Part shown: positions 38,942 through 48,478 of the stretch, one piece after another
How the letters are laid out: each line of letters starts with the position of its first letter
Numbering within the stretch: position 1 is the stretch's first letter
DNA from: Thiomicrorhabdus sp041583835
GTDB lineage: Bacteria > Pseudomonadota > Gammaproteobacteria > Thiomicrospirales > Thiomicrospiraceae
Direction: 5' to 3'
DNA: 64,000 bases
Assembly: GCF_041583835.1 (NCBI RefSeq)
Contig: NZ_JBFHFC010000007.1
Location: 62,001-126,000 of the forward strand
The notes under the pieces: generated by a model
Told to the model about the DNA's origin: nothing
The model's database searches: none
Seen by the model: only the letters and a program-made list of their open reading frames with translations
Made by a program: the position numbers and the translations under genes

Positions 38942-39952
38942 CTATTCTGCAGCCGCCGCCAGACAATCGCTCATCGCATTCGCCAAACGAGTCAACAGCT
39001 GGTCATACGTTTTATATTCCGATTCAATCCGGGTTCCGTCGGCACTGTAAACTCCCATTGGATCCAAACTGCCGACTTTCACATCCAAACCTGAAACGAC
39101 GGCGGAAATTCTTTTAGCGGGAAACTGAGGTTCCTTGAACACGCAACGGATACCTTGCTGCTGAATTCTTTCCCTAACCGCTTGAACCCGCTTCAAGCTA
39201 GGCGCGATTTCCGGGTTTAAGCGAATCGAACCGACCCCGTTTAACCCATAATGTTTTTCAAAATACTGATAAGCATCGTGCAGGACAACGAAAGGTTGAT
39301 TCTTTACCGGCTTCAATTGAGCGGCAATCTCACCATCAACGTTCTCCAAACGCTGTAACCAAGCCGCCGCCCTCTGCTGGATTTGCTTTGCTTTATTCGG
39401 CTTCAGAATTTGAAGTTGTCGACTGGTTTCCGAAATTAACAGACGAACATTGTCGATCGAAAGCCATAAATGACCGTCATTCCGCAATTGCTCGTGTTCG
39501 TCTTCGTGTTCGTCTTGATGCCCTTTTTCGTGACTATCAACTTCATCGTGCTGAGCATGCACGTCTTGCTCGTCACCATGGCTATGGCCGCTCTTTTCCC
39601 ACAATCCGCCCTGGCGAGCCGGTAGAGTTTTAACCCCTTCCAACTCACTCAACTTAATTACGGTATTTTCATAGTGGGTCAACGCCTTATCCAACCATGC
39701 GTCCACCGGCGTACCGACCGCGATCGCCAAATCGCTCTTTTTCAAAGCCAATAAATGCGAAGGTTTCAACTGAAATCCGTGAGGCGAAACGCCGGGTTTC
39801 AAAAGAACATGCAATTCGTCCTCATCATCCAACAGAGGAGAAACAATGCCGGCCAAAGGAGGAATACTGACGGTTATTTGTGCAGCGTAAACCGATGTCA
39901 TCGACAATAAAAATATTCCGCCGAATAGATTTCGAATTATTTGTTTCATCAT
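38942..39952 (-). CDS. znuA: Zinc ABC transporter substrate-binding protein ZnuA
   Basis: Periplasmic zinc-binding protein. Sec signal IFLLSMTSVYAA is followed by VSIPPLAGIVSPL, the first histidine context PHGFQLKPS, and a long His/Asp/Glu-rich loop (about 122-155, with runs such as HSHGDEQ and HEDEHEQ) that is the mark of zinc-type cluster A-I proteins. Start at the ATG at 39952 (a GTG at 39958 is also in frame). Divergent from znuCB across a short shared control region. Confidence 0.94.
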   Translation of the reverse strand: MMKQIIRNLFGGIFLLSMTSVYAAQITVSIPPLAGIVSPLLDDEDELHVLLKPGVSPHGFQLKPSHLLALKKSDLAIAVGTPVDAWLDKALTHYENTVIKLSELEGVKTLPARQGGLWEKSGHSHGDEQDVHAQHDEVDSHEKGHQDEHEDEHEQLRNDGHLWLSIDNVRLLISETSRQLQILKPNKAKQIQQRAAAWLQRLENVDGEIAAQLKPVKNQPFVVLHDAYQYFEKHYGLNGVGSIRLNPEIAPSLKRVQAVRERIQQQGIRCVFKEPQFPAKRISAVVSGLDVKVGSLDPMGVYSADGTRIESEYKTYDQLLTRLANAMSDCLAAAAE

Positions 39953-39964
39953 AGTCACTCAATG

Positions 39965-40023
39965 CCGATTAAATTACGCATCCCGATTAAATTGCCTATA
40001 AAATAGGGTTATTCTTGAATAAC
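39965..40023 (+). promoter_or_regulatory. znuA/znuC divergent control region with probable Zur operator
   Basis: A perfect dyad GTTATTC TT GAATAAC lies at 40008-40023, ten bases before znuC. It sits just after a TATAAA (39997-40002) that can be the -10 of znuC, so a repressor bound there would block transcription. Two copies of CCGATTAAATT occur at 39965 and 39982. AT-rich dyads of this kind are typical of Zur sites, and the genes are zinc uptake genes; the link to Zur is inference. Confidence 0.6.
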
Positions 40024-40033
40024 GAACTTACTT

Positions 40034-40852
40034 ATGCCTTTATTAATCAAAGCCGAACACATTTCCCATAAATTCGCGCAAACCGAAGTATTAAACGATG
40101 TGTCGCTGGAAATTCATTCCGGGGAAATCGTCACTCTGATCGGTCCGAATGGAGCCGGAAAATCCACACTATTAAAAATCCTGTTAGACCTGCTTAAACC
40201 GTCTTCCGGAAAAGTCACCAAAAAAACCGATTTGAAGATTGGTTTCATGCCGCAAAAAATTCAAATCGATCCGACGCTTCCGATGACAGTCAAACATTTT
40301 TTAAACCTCGGGCGACCAAAACAGAACGCCTCCGAGAGTCGTTGGAAAAACTTCTTCAATTTCAGCGCGCATGATACCACAGAGATACAAGAAGTGATCG
40401 ATGAACTCAATATTCGACACTTGCTGGAACAGCCGATTCAAAAGGTCTCAGGCGGACAAATGCAACGCATTCTTCTTGCTCGCGCCCTGATCCGCGAACC
40501 CGATCTACTCGTCTTGGACGAACCGGTCCAAGGGGTCGACCTGCAAGGCCAAACCGAGCTTTACCACTTCATCAACGAACTGCGTAAGCGCCGCAATATC
40601 GGAATATTAATGGTCAGTCACGATTTGCATATCGTTATGAAAAACACCGACCAAGTATTGTGTCTCAACCAACACCTTTGCTGTTCGGGCACCCCGCAGA
40701 CCGTCACTCAAACACCTGAATTCATCGCGATTTTCGGTCAAGGCAGCAGCGAATTTGCCGTTTACGAACATCATCACAATCACGACCAATGTGACATGGC
40801 ACATGGCCATCACCATCACACACACCCAGCAAGCGACAAGGAAATAAATTAG
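40034..40852 (+). CDS. znuC: Zinc ABC transporter ATPase ZnuC
   Basis: ATPase of the zinc importer. Walker A GPNGAGKST (about 37-45), signature KVSGGQMQRILLARAL and Walker B LLVLDEPVQGVDLQGQ are all intact. The C-terminal 25 residues are strongly histidine-rich (EHHHNHDQCDMAHGHHHHTH), suggesting zinc sensing or storage at the cytoplasmic face. The stop abuts the znuB start. Confidence 0.95.
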   Translation: MPLLIKAEHISHKFAQTEVLNDVSLEIHSGEIVTLIGPNGAGKSTLLKILLDLLKPSSGKVTKKTDLKIGFMPQKIQIDPTLPMTVKHFLNLGRPKQNASESRWKNFFNFSAHDTTEIQEVIDELNIRHLLEQPIQKVSGGQMQRILLARALIREPDLLVLDEPVQGVDLQGQTELYHFINELRKRRNIGILMVSHDLHIVMKNTDQVLCLNQHLCCSGTPQTVTQTPEFIAIFGQGSSEFAVYEHHHNHDQCDMAHGHHHHTHPASDKEIN

Positions 40853-41647
40853 ATGGAATGGTTTCCCGACTTTTTAATCTTCGCCCTACTCGGCGGCTTA
40901 GGTATCGCGATCATCTCGGCTCCGTTAGGCGTATTCATGGTTTGGCAACGTCAATCCTATTTTGGAGCCACACTGGCTCACTCGGCCTTACTCGGCGTGA
41001 GTCTGGGACTGTTTCTGGAAATGGACCTGAGTATCAGCGTAATCCTGTTCGCCCTAATCATCGCTTACGGCATCCATCAATTAGCACAACACACTCAACT
41101 CTCGTCAGACACCTTATTAGGGATTCTCGCCCACAGCAGTCTGGCATTTGGCCTCACCTTACTCAGTCTGCAGAATACCGTACAAATCGATGTCATGGGC
41201 TATCTATTCGGTGACATCCTCAGCGTCACGTCAACCGACTTGATCCTGATATCCCTTGTCGGCCTGATTACTTTGATCTTCTATCTTTTCCATTGGCGCG
41301 ATCTGCTGAACATCACCCTAAACCCCGAACTGGCACAGGTTGAAGGCATAAAGGTTAAATCGATTCAACTTCAATATGTTCTGCTTTTGGCTCTAATGAT
41401 CGCCCTTTCGATGAAGATCGTCGGCGTATTGCTTGTAACGTCGCTGCTGATTATTCCGGCGGCTGCGGCTAGACGATTCTCGACGACTCCGGAAGCGATG
41501 CTGCTGTTCAGTATGCTTCTCGGCATCGTTTCCGTTATCTTCGGATTGGCGAGTTCGATGGCTTGGGATATCCCAACCGGTCCGGCCATCGTTCTGGTCG
41601 CCACCATTATTTTCTTAATGCTGTTAATAAAAAAAGCCCCGAACTAA
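40853..41647 (+). CDS. znuB: Zinc ABC transporter permease ZnuB
   Basis: Membrane permease of the zinc importer, with about eight hydrophobic segments and the ABC-3 family pattern (ALLGGLGIAIISAPLGVF, SSDTLLGILAHSSLA, LLVTSLLIIPAAAAR). Length 264 is normal. Its last codons (KKAPN) are part of the left arm of the terminator that follows. The start codon directly follows the znuC stop. Confidence 0.95.
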   Translation: MEWFPDFLIFALLGGLGIAIISAPLGVFMVWQRQSYFGATLAHSALLGVSLGLFLEMDLSISVILFALIIAYGIHQLAQHTQLSSDTLLGILAHSSLAFGLTLLSLQNTVQIDVMGYLFGDILSVTSTDLILISLVGLITLIFYLFHWRDLLNITLNPELAQVEGIKVKSIQLQYVLLLALMIALSMKIVGVLLVTSLLIIPAAAARRFSTTPEAMLLFSMLLGIVSVIFGLASSMAWDIPTGPAIVLVATIIFLMLLIKKAPN

Positions 41648-41657
41648 CGGGGCTTTT
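41629..41657. terminator. Terminator overlapping the znuB stop, bidirectional
   Basis: AAAAAAGCCCCG, loop AACTAA, CGGGGCTTTTT: the loop contains the znuB stop codon. Runs of A and T on both sides let it serve znuCB and the convergent chemoreceptor gene. Confidence 0.9.
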
Positions 41658-41722
41658 TAAAATTACATCCAACGCAACGTTTGGATTTGGCATCAGACAA
41701 AAAAATCAGACAACCATCTCGA

Positions 41723-43861
41723 TCAACCTTCTTCCCTCTTCTCTTCGATCTGCATCAAGCGCTGCTTTTGCTTCGGTAACTCCACATCCACTACAAAGCT
41801 TGAAACCTGTTCGCGCAACATTTCGGCCTCTCCAAGCAATTCGGTACTGCCTCTTGCCGCATTCTGAACCACAACCGCATTGTCCTGCGTCAACTGATCC
41901 ATAGAAACAACCGTCATATTGACCTGCTCGATACCTTGCGCTTGCTCGGCACTCGCCTGACTGATCTCGGACATCATTTTACCGACAGTCTGCAAACTAT
42001 CATTTACTTGCGTCATGACATCGCTGGTTTGCTGAACATAGTAACCGGTCGTATCACTGACCTTAACGCTGTTTTCGATGAGCTTTTTAATATCGCCGGC
42101 CGCTTCGGCCGACTTACCGGCCAGATTTCTGACTTCGGAAGCCACTACCGCGAAGCCGCGACCGTGTTCACCAGCACGTGCAGCTTCAACCGCCGCATTC
42201 AAGGCCAATAAATTGGTTTGGAAAGCGATCGCATCAATCAATGTAATAATATCGCTGATTTTTTGACTGGCTTCCGTCATTTTAGACATTGAAGACAAGG
42301 CATCCTGCATCGTCACCAGACCACCGGCCAGCTGCTCCTGAACCTGCTTGGTCACGGCATTAACCTGCTGAGCGTTTTCGGCGTTCTGACGAACCGTCGA
42401 AGTCATTTGCTCCATGGTCGCAGAAGTTTCCTCCAAAGCGGCCGCCTGTTCGTGAATTCGACTGGAAACACTTTCGTTACCACGTGCAATCTCACCGGCA
42501 CCATCGGCAACATCGCCTGCAATAACACCAACCCTTCCGACCATCAAGGCGATGTTGGAAACCGATTCGTTCATATATTCTTTCAACTCGGCCATCTTAC
42601 CTTGATAGACGCCATCAACCTTATGAGTGAGATCGCCTTTACTCATTTCGCCTTGCACGTACGCGACTTCTTCCACGAAGCGTTGCAAATCACTCAACGT
42701 TACATTAATCGATTCTTTTAAAGCGACAAAATCACCGCTGGCATCTACATCCGAACGAACCGAGAAGTCACCTTGAGAAAGCGCATCTAAAGTTTCTGCA
42801 ATGGAATCCACCGTAATCTTGATCAGTTCCGCCGATTGAGTGAAATCCTGAATAACCTTGGAGAAACTGCCTTTCAACTCCACCGAATCATCAACTGCAA
42901 CCTGAAGTTTTCCGGAACGGAAGTTAACCGCCGTCTGTTGAAGCATACCCATCATGACATTGATTTGATCAATCGACTGATTCACGCCTTCTTTCAACTG
43001 TAGGAATTGACCGTGTTTACCGACTTCGACACGGCGCTCGAAACGTCCGTCCGAAACTTCCTGCATAACACCGACGACATCGGCAATCGCGCGATTCATA
43101 CGATCAAACAAGGTATTCATTGCTTCGGAAATCTGGGCTAACTCGTCCTTGCCATTTACTTTAACGCGATGATTAAGGTCGCCGGTTTTTGCAATTTTGT
43201 CGACCGTATCCGCAATCGCATTAATCGGTTTAAGGAAGCTTCGCGCCACTAACCATCCCACGATGCTGAATAAAACCACACTGATGGCCAACCACGACCA
43301 GATTAAAACCGCGCCTTTTTCCTGACTGTTAAAAAGACTTTCTATTACTTGATCGTTCTGCTCGACTTCATACGCTTTCAAAGCATCCACAATTTCAGTA
43401 AAGCCCTGGTATTTAACCTGAAATTCATTCATCAAGATTGAAACCGCTTCTTCGGTAAACTCTTCATCGACTGCCAACATAAAACTCCCGAAAACCGCAT
43501 TTGCACTGGAAACATTAGCTTTCAATGCCTCATACAACTCGGTTTCTTTCGGGTCGAGATTCATATTATTCATGGCTTCGAAAATATTAAATATTTTTGT
43601 AGCACTGTCTTTTAACTGCTGCTTAACTTCCGCTTTCTGCTCGGGTTCTTCGACCAGAACCAAATTTCGTTGCTGAACCGCACGTTCGTCGGATACGCTT
43701 TTTAGATCGTTCAATAATGCGAGTTTGACACCGTTGACCTTAATGATCCGGTCCATGGTCTGATTAGTTTCATTGATTAAATACTGAGTGACAAGGTTGC
43801 TAGCCAATAAGAAGAAAATAGCGCCTACAATTCCGATGATCATCCGGATCTTAATTGTCAT
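41723..43861 (-). CDS. Methyl-accepting chemotaxis protein with several HAMP modules
   Basis: A 712-residue chemoreceptor. N-terminal membrane helix (about 8-28), a four-helix-bundle type periplasmic sensor, a second helix (about 185-205), a HAMP, then a chain of HAMP-like modules recognisable by the repeated pattern (VSDGRFERRVEV, FRSGKLQVAVDD, LSQGDFSVRSDV, MSKGDLTHKVDG). The signalling tip IDAIAFQTNLLALNAAVEAARAGEHGRGFAVVASEVRNLA is complete. No CheR-docking pentapeptide ends the protein. No che genes are nearby. Confidence 0.93.
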   Translation of the reverse strand: MTIKIRMIIGIVGAIFFLLASNLVTQYLINETNQTMDRIIKVNGVKLALLNDLKSVSDERAVQQRNLVLVEEPEQKAEVKQQLKDSATKIFNIFEAMNNMNLDPKETELYEALKANVSSANAVFGSFMLAVDEEFTEEAVSILMNEFQVKYQGFTEIVDALKAYEVEQNDQVIESLFNSQEKGAVLIWSWLAISVVLFSIVGWLVARSFLKPINAIADTVDKIAKTGDLNHRVKVNGKDELAQISEAMNTLFDRMNRAIADVVGVMQEVSDGRFERRVEVGKHGQFLQLKEGVNQSIDQINVMMGMLQQTAVNFRSGKLQVAVDDSVELKGSFSKVIQDFTQSAELIKITVDSIAETLDALSQGDFSVRSDVDASGDFVALKESINVTLSDLQRFVEEVAYVQGEMSKGDLTHKVDGVYQGKMAELKEYMNESVSNIALMVGRVGVIAGDVADGAGEIARGNESVSSRIHEQAAALEETSATMEQMTSTVRQNAENAQQVNAVTKQVQEQLAGGLVTMQDALSSMSKMTEASQKISDIITLIDAIAFQTNLLALNAAVEAARAGEHGRGFAVVASEVRNLAGKSAEAAGDIKKLIENSVKVSDTTGYYVQQTSDVMTQVNDSLQTVGKMMSEISQASAEQAQGIEQVNMTVVSMDQLTQDNAVVVQNAARGSTELLGEAEMLREQVSSFVVDVELPKQKQRLMQIEEKREEG

Positions 43862-43928
43862 AATTGAACCTTTTGTGTTACTACGTTAACTGCTGTTGTT
43901 GCCAAAGTTTGCATTAGGATTAGTTATG

Positions 43929-43948
43929 AATTCTATAGCAATAGAATT
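43929..43948. promoter_or_regulatory. Inverted repeat between folA and the chemoreceptor gene
   Basis: AATTCTAT AGCA ATAGAATT has 8-base arms and lies about 70 bases upstream of the chemoreceptor start. It may be an operator or hairpin in its leader; no further evidence. Confidence 0.35.
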
Positions 43949-43973
43949 AGTATGGTTATCAATTGTTTTTTGG

Positions 43974-44462
43974 CTACACTCTGTCCAAAGTTATAAACTC
44001 AAATGCATAAGCGTGCCGTTCATCTGCCGAATGCGGCTGAATTTCCACTTGCTTCCAATTGAACTGCGTCCAATCGGGGAATAAGGTATCTCCGTCGATT
44101 TGGGCATCGATCAACGTCAAATAAAGACGATCGGCACGAGGCAACATCTGCTGATACAACTGACCTCCCCCCATGATGATCACCTCTTCCTCTGTTTTGA
44201 AAGCCTCTAAAGCCTCGTCCACGGAATGAAAAACAGAGACGCCATCCAATTGAAGATCGACATTCCGGCTGATTACGACATTCGGGCGATTCGGTAAAGG
44301 ACGGGAACCGATCGATTCAAACGTTTTACGTCCCATGATCACGGGTTTTCCAGTCGTCTTAGCTTTAAAGAATTTTAAATCGTCCGGCAAATGCCAAGGC
44401 ATATCGTTATCCAAACCGATAACGCGATTCTTGGCCATCGCCGCAATCATAGCAATTCTCAT
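43974..44462 (-). CDS. folA: Dihydrofolate reductase
   Basis: Reduces dihydrofolate with NADPH, regenerating the cofactor consumed by thymidylate synthase. Motifs AMAKNRVIGLDNDMPWHLPDDLKFFK, VIMGRKTFESIG and VIMGGGQLYQQML are complete; length 162. It starts inside the last codons of thyA (four-base overlap), so the two linked steps are translated together. Confidence 0.96.
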   Translation of the reverse strand: MRIAMIAAMAKNRVIGLDNDMPWHLPDDLKFFKAKTTGKPVIMGRKTFESIGSRPLPNRPNVVISRNVDLQLDGVSVFHSVDEALEAFKTEEEVIIMGGGQLYQQMLPRADRLYLTLIDAQIDGDTLFPDWTQFNWKQVEIQPHSADERHAYAFEFITLDRV

Positions 44463-45292
44463 ACCGATACCAACGCCTTAATATGAGGATGAGCTTGATA
44501 ATCGACAATTTCAAAATCATCGAATTGATAATCGAAAATACTTTCCGGCTTGCGTTTGATCTGCAACTTAGGCAACGAGTAAGGTTCACGCTCCAGCTGG
44601 ATCTTGGCTTGCTCCAAGGTGTTGTTGTAAAGATGAACGTCCCCCCCCGTCCACACAAAGTCGCCGACTTCATAACCGGTTTGCTGGGCGACCATATGAA
44701 CCAATAAGGCATAACTGGCGATATTGAAAGGCACGCCTAAGAAAGTATCCGCGCTGCGCTGATAAAGTTGACAGGACAACTTGCCGTCGGCGACGTAAAA
44801 CTGAAAGAAGGCATGACAAGCAGCCAATGCCATTTTGCCGTCCTTGACGTTTTCCTGCGGACTTTTGCTTTCATCCGGCAGATCGGCCGGGTTCCATGCA
44901 GAAACGATCATACGGCGGCTGTTCGGATTGGTCTTGAGGATTTCGATTACTTCGGCTATCTGGTTGATCGTATCGCCGCCGGGAGTTTGCCATGCAACCC
45001 ACTGCTTACCGTACAAAGGTCCCAAGTCGCCCTCTTCAGTCGCCCATTCATCCCAGATTCTTACGCCGTTATCCTTAAGATATTGAATATTGGTATCACC
45101 CGACAAAAACCACAACAACTCATGAATAATCGAACGCAAATGCAGCTTTTTAGTCGTAACTAAAGGAAACCCTTGCTGCAAATCAAATCGCATCTGATAA
45201 CCGAATACCGAACGTGTCCCCGTCCCGGTTCGGTCTCCTTTATCCGTTCCCTGTTCAATTATGTGATTGAGCAATTCTAAATACTGTTTCAT
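44459..45292 (-). CDS. thyA: Thymidylate synthase
   Basis: Methylates dUMP to dTMP using methylenetetrahydrofolate. The nucleophilic cysteine is in LAACHAFFQFYV, with the RTGTGTRSVFG phosphate-binding start, LSCQLYQRSADTFLGVPFNIASYALL and the DVHLYNNTLEQ block. Length 277. Lies between lgt and folA, the common gammaproteobacterial order lgt-thyA-folA. Confidence 0.97.
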   Translation of the reverse strand: MKQYLELLNHIIEQGTDKGDRTGTGTRSVFGYQMRFDLQQGFPLVTTKKLHLRSIIHELLWFLSGDTNIQYLKDNGVRIWDEWATEEGDLGPLYGKQWVAWQTPGGDTINQIAEVIEILKTNPNSRRMIVSAWNPADLPDESKSPQENVKDGKMALAACHAFFQFYVADGKLSCQLYQRSADTFLGVPFNIASYALLVHMVAQQTGYEVGDFVWTGGDVHLYNNTLEQAKIQLEREPYSLPKLQIKRKPESIFDYQFDDFEIVDYQAHPHIKALVSV

Positions 45293-45310
45293 ACCAATTC
45301 ATTCTTTTAT

Positions 45311-46120
45311 TTAATTTATCGAAGCAACTCTTTTACCGGCCTTTCGATAAGACCAAATCATCAAACCGGCCCCGACCACAATCATCGGCAGTGACAAAAC
45401 CTGTCCCATCGTTAACCAGCCCCAAGCGAGATAACCTAATTGAACGTCCGGTACCCGATAGAATTCGACAATAAAGCGGAATACACCATATCCAATCAGG
45501 AATAAACCGGCCACCGAACCTGCAGGACGCGGCTTATTGGAATAGAAAGCCAATAGAACGAATAATACAACGCCTTCCAACAAGGCTTCCAAAAGTTGAG
45601 TAGGATACTTGTGTACGACCTGGTGTAGGTTCGTATCGTAAACCGCCATTCCCAACGGCGAATCGGTGACTTTCCCCCAAAGTTCGCCATTAATGAAATT
45701 ACCGATACGTCCAGTAAATAAACCGATTGGAATCAGAGGCGCGACAAAATCCGCTACTTCGAATAGCGGCAATTTGATCTTACGCGCGTATAACCACATG
45801 GCCAAAGAAACACCGATTAGGCCGCCATGGAACGACATACCGCCATGCCAAACCTGCAACACGCTCAATGGATGCTCTATATAGTAAGCCAGATCGTAAA
45901 AGAGAATATAACCGATGCGTCCGCCCAGGATTACCCCCATGGCGATATAGAATAAAAGATCACCGACCTTTTCGGAGTTCCACCCTTCGCGCCGACGGGC
46001 TCGCCAAACGCCGTACCCCCAACCAAGAAGGAATGCAAGCAGATACATCAAGCCGTACCAGTGGATTTTAAAGAAACCTAAATCCAGTGCTACTGGGTCG
46101 ATATTAGGATATTGCCACAT
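45311..46120 (-). CDS. lgt: Prolipoprotein diacylglyceryl transferase
   Basis: Attaches diacylglycerol to the lipobox cysteine of prolipoproteins in the inner membrane. It has about seven hydrophobic segments and the Lgt signature GLFTGRIGNFINGELWG, plus the catalytic-region motif MSFHGGLIG. Length 269 is usual. Confidence 0.96.
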   Translation of the reverse strand: MWQYPNIDPVALDLGFFKIHWYGLMYLLAFLLGWGYGVWRARRREGWNSEKVGDLLFYIAMGVILGGRIGYILFYDLAYYIEHPLSVLQVWHGGMSFHGGLIGVSLAMWLYARKIKLPLFEVADFVAPLIPIGLFTGRIGNFINGELWGKVTDSPLGMAVYDTNLHQVVHKYPTQLLEALLEGVVLFVLLAFYSNKPRPAGSVAGLFLIGYGVFRFIVEFYRVPDVQLGYLAWGWLTMGQVLSLPMIVVGAGLMIWSYRKAGKRVASIN

Positions 46121-46216
46121 AGGAAGTCTCAGTCATTTTTTTAATTCTGAGCATCATAACAGAAGAGACAGGTATCAGAAATAGCAATACTGCTAGTTCA
46201 ATGTTCCACTTTTAAA

Positions 46217-46264
46217 CCAAAGCCAATCCATTCACTAAAACCGGCGAATTCATTGGCTTTTTAT
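46217..46264 (-). terminator. Hairpin terminator of the second chemoreceptor gene
   Basis: Arms AAAGCCAAT and ATTGGCTTT plus inner complementary ATTC/GAAT enclose a 12-base loop about 25 bases after the chemoreceptor stop. On the minus strand it ends CTTTGGTTT, a moderate U tract. Confidence 0.55.
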
Positions 46265-46286
46265 GCTTTTAACAAACCCATTAAAA

Positions 46287-48317
46287 TCAAATTTTAAACT
46301 GGTGAACCAGAGTTTCCAGCTTATCCGCCAACGCTTGCATATTATGACCTGCCGATTCGGTATTTTGAGCGCCTAACGCCGCTTTTTCGGTCACTTCATA
46401 AATTTGGGTAATGTTACGGTTAATCTCTTGAGCCAGTTCGCTTTGGGAGTGTGCCGCTGAAAACATCTGCTCGCTCATTTTATTAATATCGTCCATTAAA
46501 ATAGTCACCGGACTCAATGCGCGCTCAGAGGTATAAACCGCGTCGCAACTTGCAGCCGTTGCCGCCTGGCTTTGCTGAACCATCACTACGGTTGACATTG
46601 TCGCCTGACGAATCTTATCGATGATTTTCTCGATTTTAAGCGTCGATTCCTGTGTTCTTTGCGCCAGACCTCTAACCTCGTCCGCCACCACGGCAAACCC
46701 GCGGCCGTGTTCACCGGCACGTGCCGCTTCAATCGCCGCATTCAACGATAACAAATTGGTCTGCTCGGCGATTTCACGAATAACGTTCACCACCGTACCG
46801 ATCTGTTCGCTGTCTTCTCTTAACAGCGACACGGCTTCGGTCATCGCTTTCATGCCTTCAGACAAGTGTTGAATTTCGCTTGCGGTACTTTTGACCAACT
46901 CGCCGCCTTCTTTGACACGAGACGCCGCTTGTTGCGTCGCTCTGGAAGTATTATGGGAATGATCCTCGACGCTTTTTGCCTTATTCGTCATATCGATCAT
47001 CACCGCAGACAACTGACGGGACGATTCCAATTGTTGCTGCGTACCCGATTTAGTTTCATGAGTAATTTCCAACAATCCCTTGGAAGAAACTTCCAACTCC
47101 TCGATGGTGTTCGAAACCTCTTTCAACATCACCTGAATTTTTTCAATGAACTGATTGAAGTAATTTGACAGATCCGCCAGTTCATCTTTGCCGATAACCG
47201 GCAAACGCTGAGTCAAATCGCCATCCTCTTCGGCAATCGCTTTCATCGCGGCCGTCGCCTGCTGAATCGGAGTGACAACGGAACGGGTGACTCGACTAGA
47301 CACCATCATGCCGATAATTTGCCCGATGATGGAAACCGACAACACAAAAACAATATTATAAAAACTGGAATCAACCACGGAATCGCTGACGTCGACCATC
47401 TCTTGGGTAGCCGCTTTCGCAATCGCACCCAACTCCAAATCCAACGTATGGAAAATCGGCTCAATCTGGTTCTTCATCAACCAAGTATCCATACGCCACT
47501 TTTCACCTTGATGAATGGCTTTCAATTGCATGAAATGTTCGCGGTAAGCCTGGTAACTTTCCCAAACCTTATCCAGGCCGGTCTCCTCTTCCAGAGTCAA
47601 TTCAACTTTATCCTGACTGCGCAAACGGTTGATAGTCTGTTCCGTCGTGTCCAGATAACTTTCGGTCAACTCGGCCATCGAGTCGGTTCTGAACGCCACG
47701 TAGCCGCGAACGTTAGAAATCACACTCAACCAGCTTTTTTGCAGATTCAATAAATCCGTTACCACACCTTGACGCTCTTGCTCCAATGACGACAGCTCGG
47801 ATGAAATCATGATATTGATCTCGTTTTGCATATTGTTCGCCAAACTCAGCATGTTCTGGTTCAGATACTGAAACGCCGGAAACTTTTTACTGCGGTCTTC
47901 CTGTAAAGATTCGAGCTGTGAAACCAAATCCGGCAGCTGATTTAGATTCGACTGAATCAAAGCGTACGATTTCAATAAGTTTTGATCGGGATTTTCGCTA
48001 TTTTGAACCTTACGTTTGGTTTGCTCCACTTCCGTCGAAACACGAATAAAGCCCTGCTGATACATTTCCAGTAGCGACTGGTCGTGAGTCGACATATACA
48101 GACTTAGAGAATTCATGCTTTTTTCTAAAGCCAAAGCCAGTTCGGATGCGCCAATCGCCACCGGCTGCTTTTCATTGACCACTACGGATACATTCTGTCG
48201 AACCAAATACAAATTCACGACGGCTTGTAGCGTAATAATCGCTAACACCGTCCAGATGACACCAAAGCCAAACCGCATTTTCTGCTTAATTGTAAGATTC
48301 TGTAAAAACGAACGCAT
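46287..48317 (-). CDS. Methyl-accepting chemotaxis protein
   Basis: A 676-residue chemoreceptor with an N-terminal membrane helix (about 16-36), a long helical periplasmic sensor of about 270 residues, a second helix (about 318-340), a single HAMP and the standard signalling tip VIREIAEQTNLLSLNAAIEAARAGEHGRGFAVVADEVRGLA. It ends without a CheR-docking pentapeptide. Together with the other receptor it lies in the DNA that separates the two halves of the dcw cluster. Ligand unknown. Confidence 0.92.
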   Translation of the reverse strand: MRSFLQNLTIKQKMRFGFGVIWTVLAIITLQAVVNLYLVRQNVSVVVNEKQPVAIGASELALALEKSMNSLSLYMSTHDQSLLEMYQQGFIRVSTEVEQTKRKVQNSENPDQNLLKSYALIQSNLNQLPDLVSQLESLQEDRSKKFPAFQYLNQNMLSLANNMQNEINIMISSELSSLEQERQGVVTDLLNLQKSWLSVISNVRGYVAFRTDSMAELTESYLDTTEQTINRLRSQDKVELTLEEETGLDKVWESYQAYREHFMQLKAIHQGEKWRMDTWLMKNQIEPIFHTLDLELGAIAKAATQEMVDVSDSVVDSSFYNIVFVLSVSIIGQIIGMMVSSRVTRSVVTPIQQATAAMKAIAEEDGDLTQRLPVIGKDELADLSNYFNQFIEKIQVMLKEVSNTIEELEVSSKGLLEITHETKSGTQQQLESSRQLSAVMIDMTNKAKSVEDHSHNTSRATQQAASRVKEGGELVKSTASEIQHLSEGMKAMTEAVSLLREDSEQIGTVVNVIREIAEQTNLLSLNAAIEAARAGEHGRGFAVVADEVRGLAQRTQESTLKIEKIIDKIRQATMSTVVMVQQSQAATAASCDAVYTSERALSPVTILMDDINKMSEQMFSAAHSQSELAQEINRNITQIYEVTEKAALGAQNTESAGHNMQALADKLETLVHQFKI

Positions 48318-48431
48318 AATTCTTCACTTCACTATTTTTTGACAGTTCAAATATCTAGCCTTCACTTAGCAAGTTAGATGCCAACAAAACCTACGGCAAC
48401 TAAAAGACACGGAATAGAAAAAGGGGGATAT

Positions 48432-48460
48432 AAAAAAGCCGCTGCCAGATCGACAACGGC
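48432..48460 (-). terminator. Terminator ending the first dcw block
   Basis: On the minus strand GCCGTTGTC, loop GATCT, GGCAGCGGC (wobble pairs allowed) is followed by six T, about 20 bases after the SDR gene stop. It marks the end of the mraZ-to-SDR transcript. Confidence 0.8.
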
Positions 48461-48478
48461 CGGAACTCATAAATCGGC

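Noticed and set aside
48318..48400. FliA-type promoter before the second chemoreceptor
   Set aside because: A TAAC and GCTAGATA pair is present but the spacing is too short for the flagellar sigma consensus.
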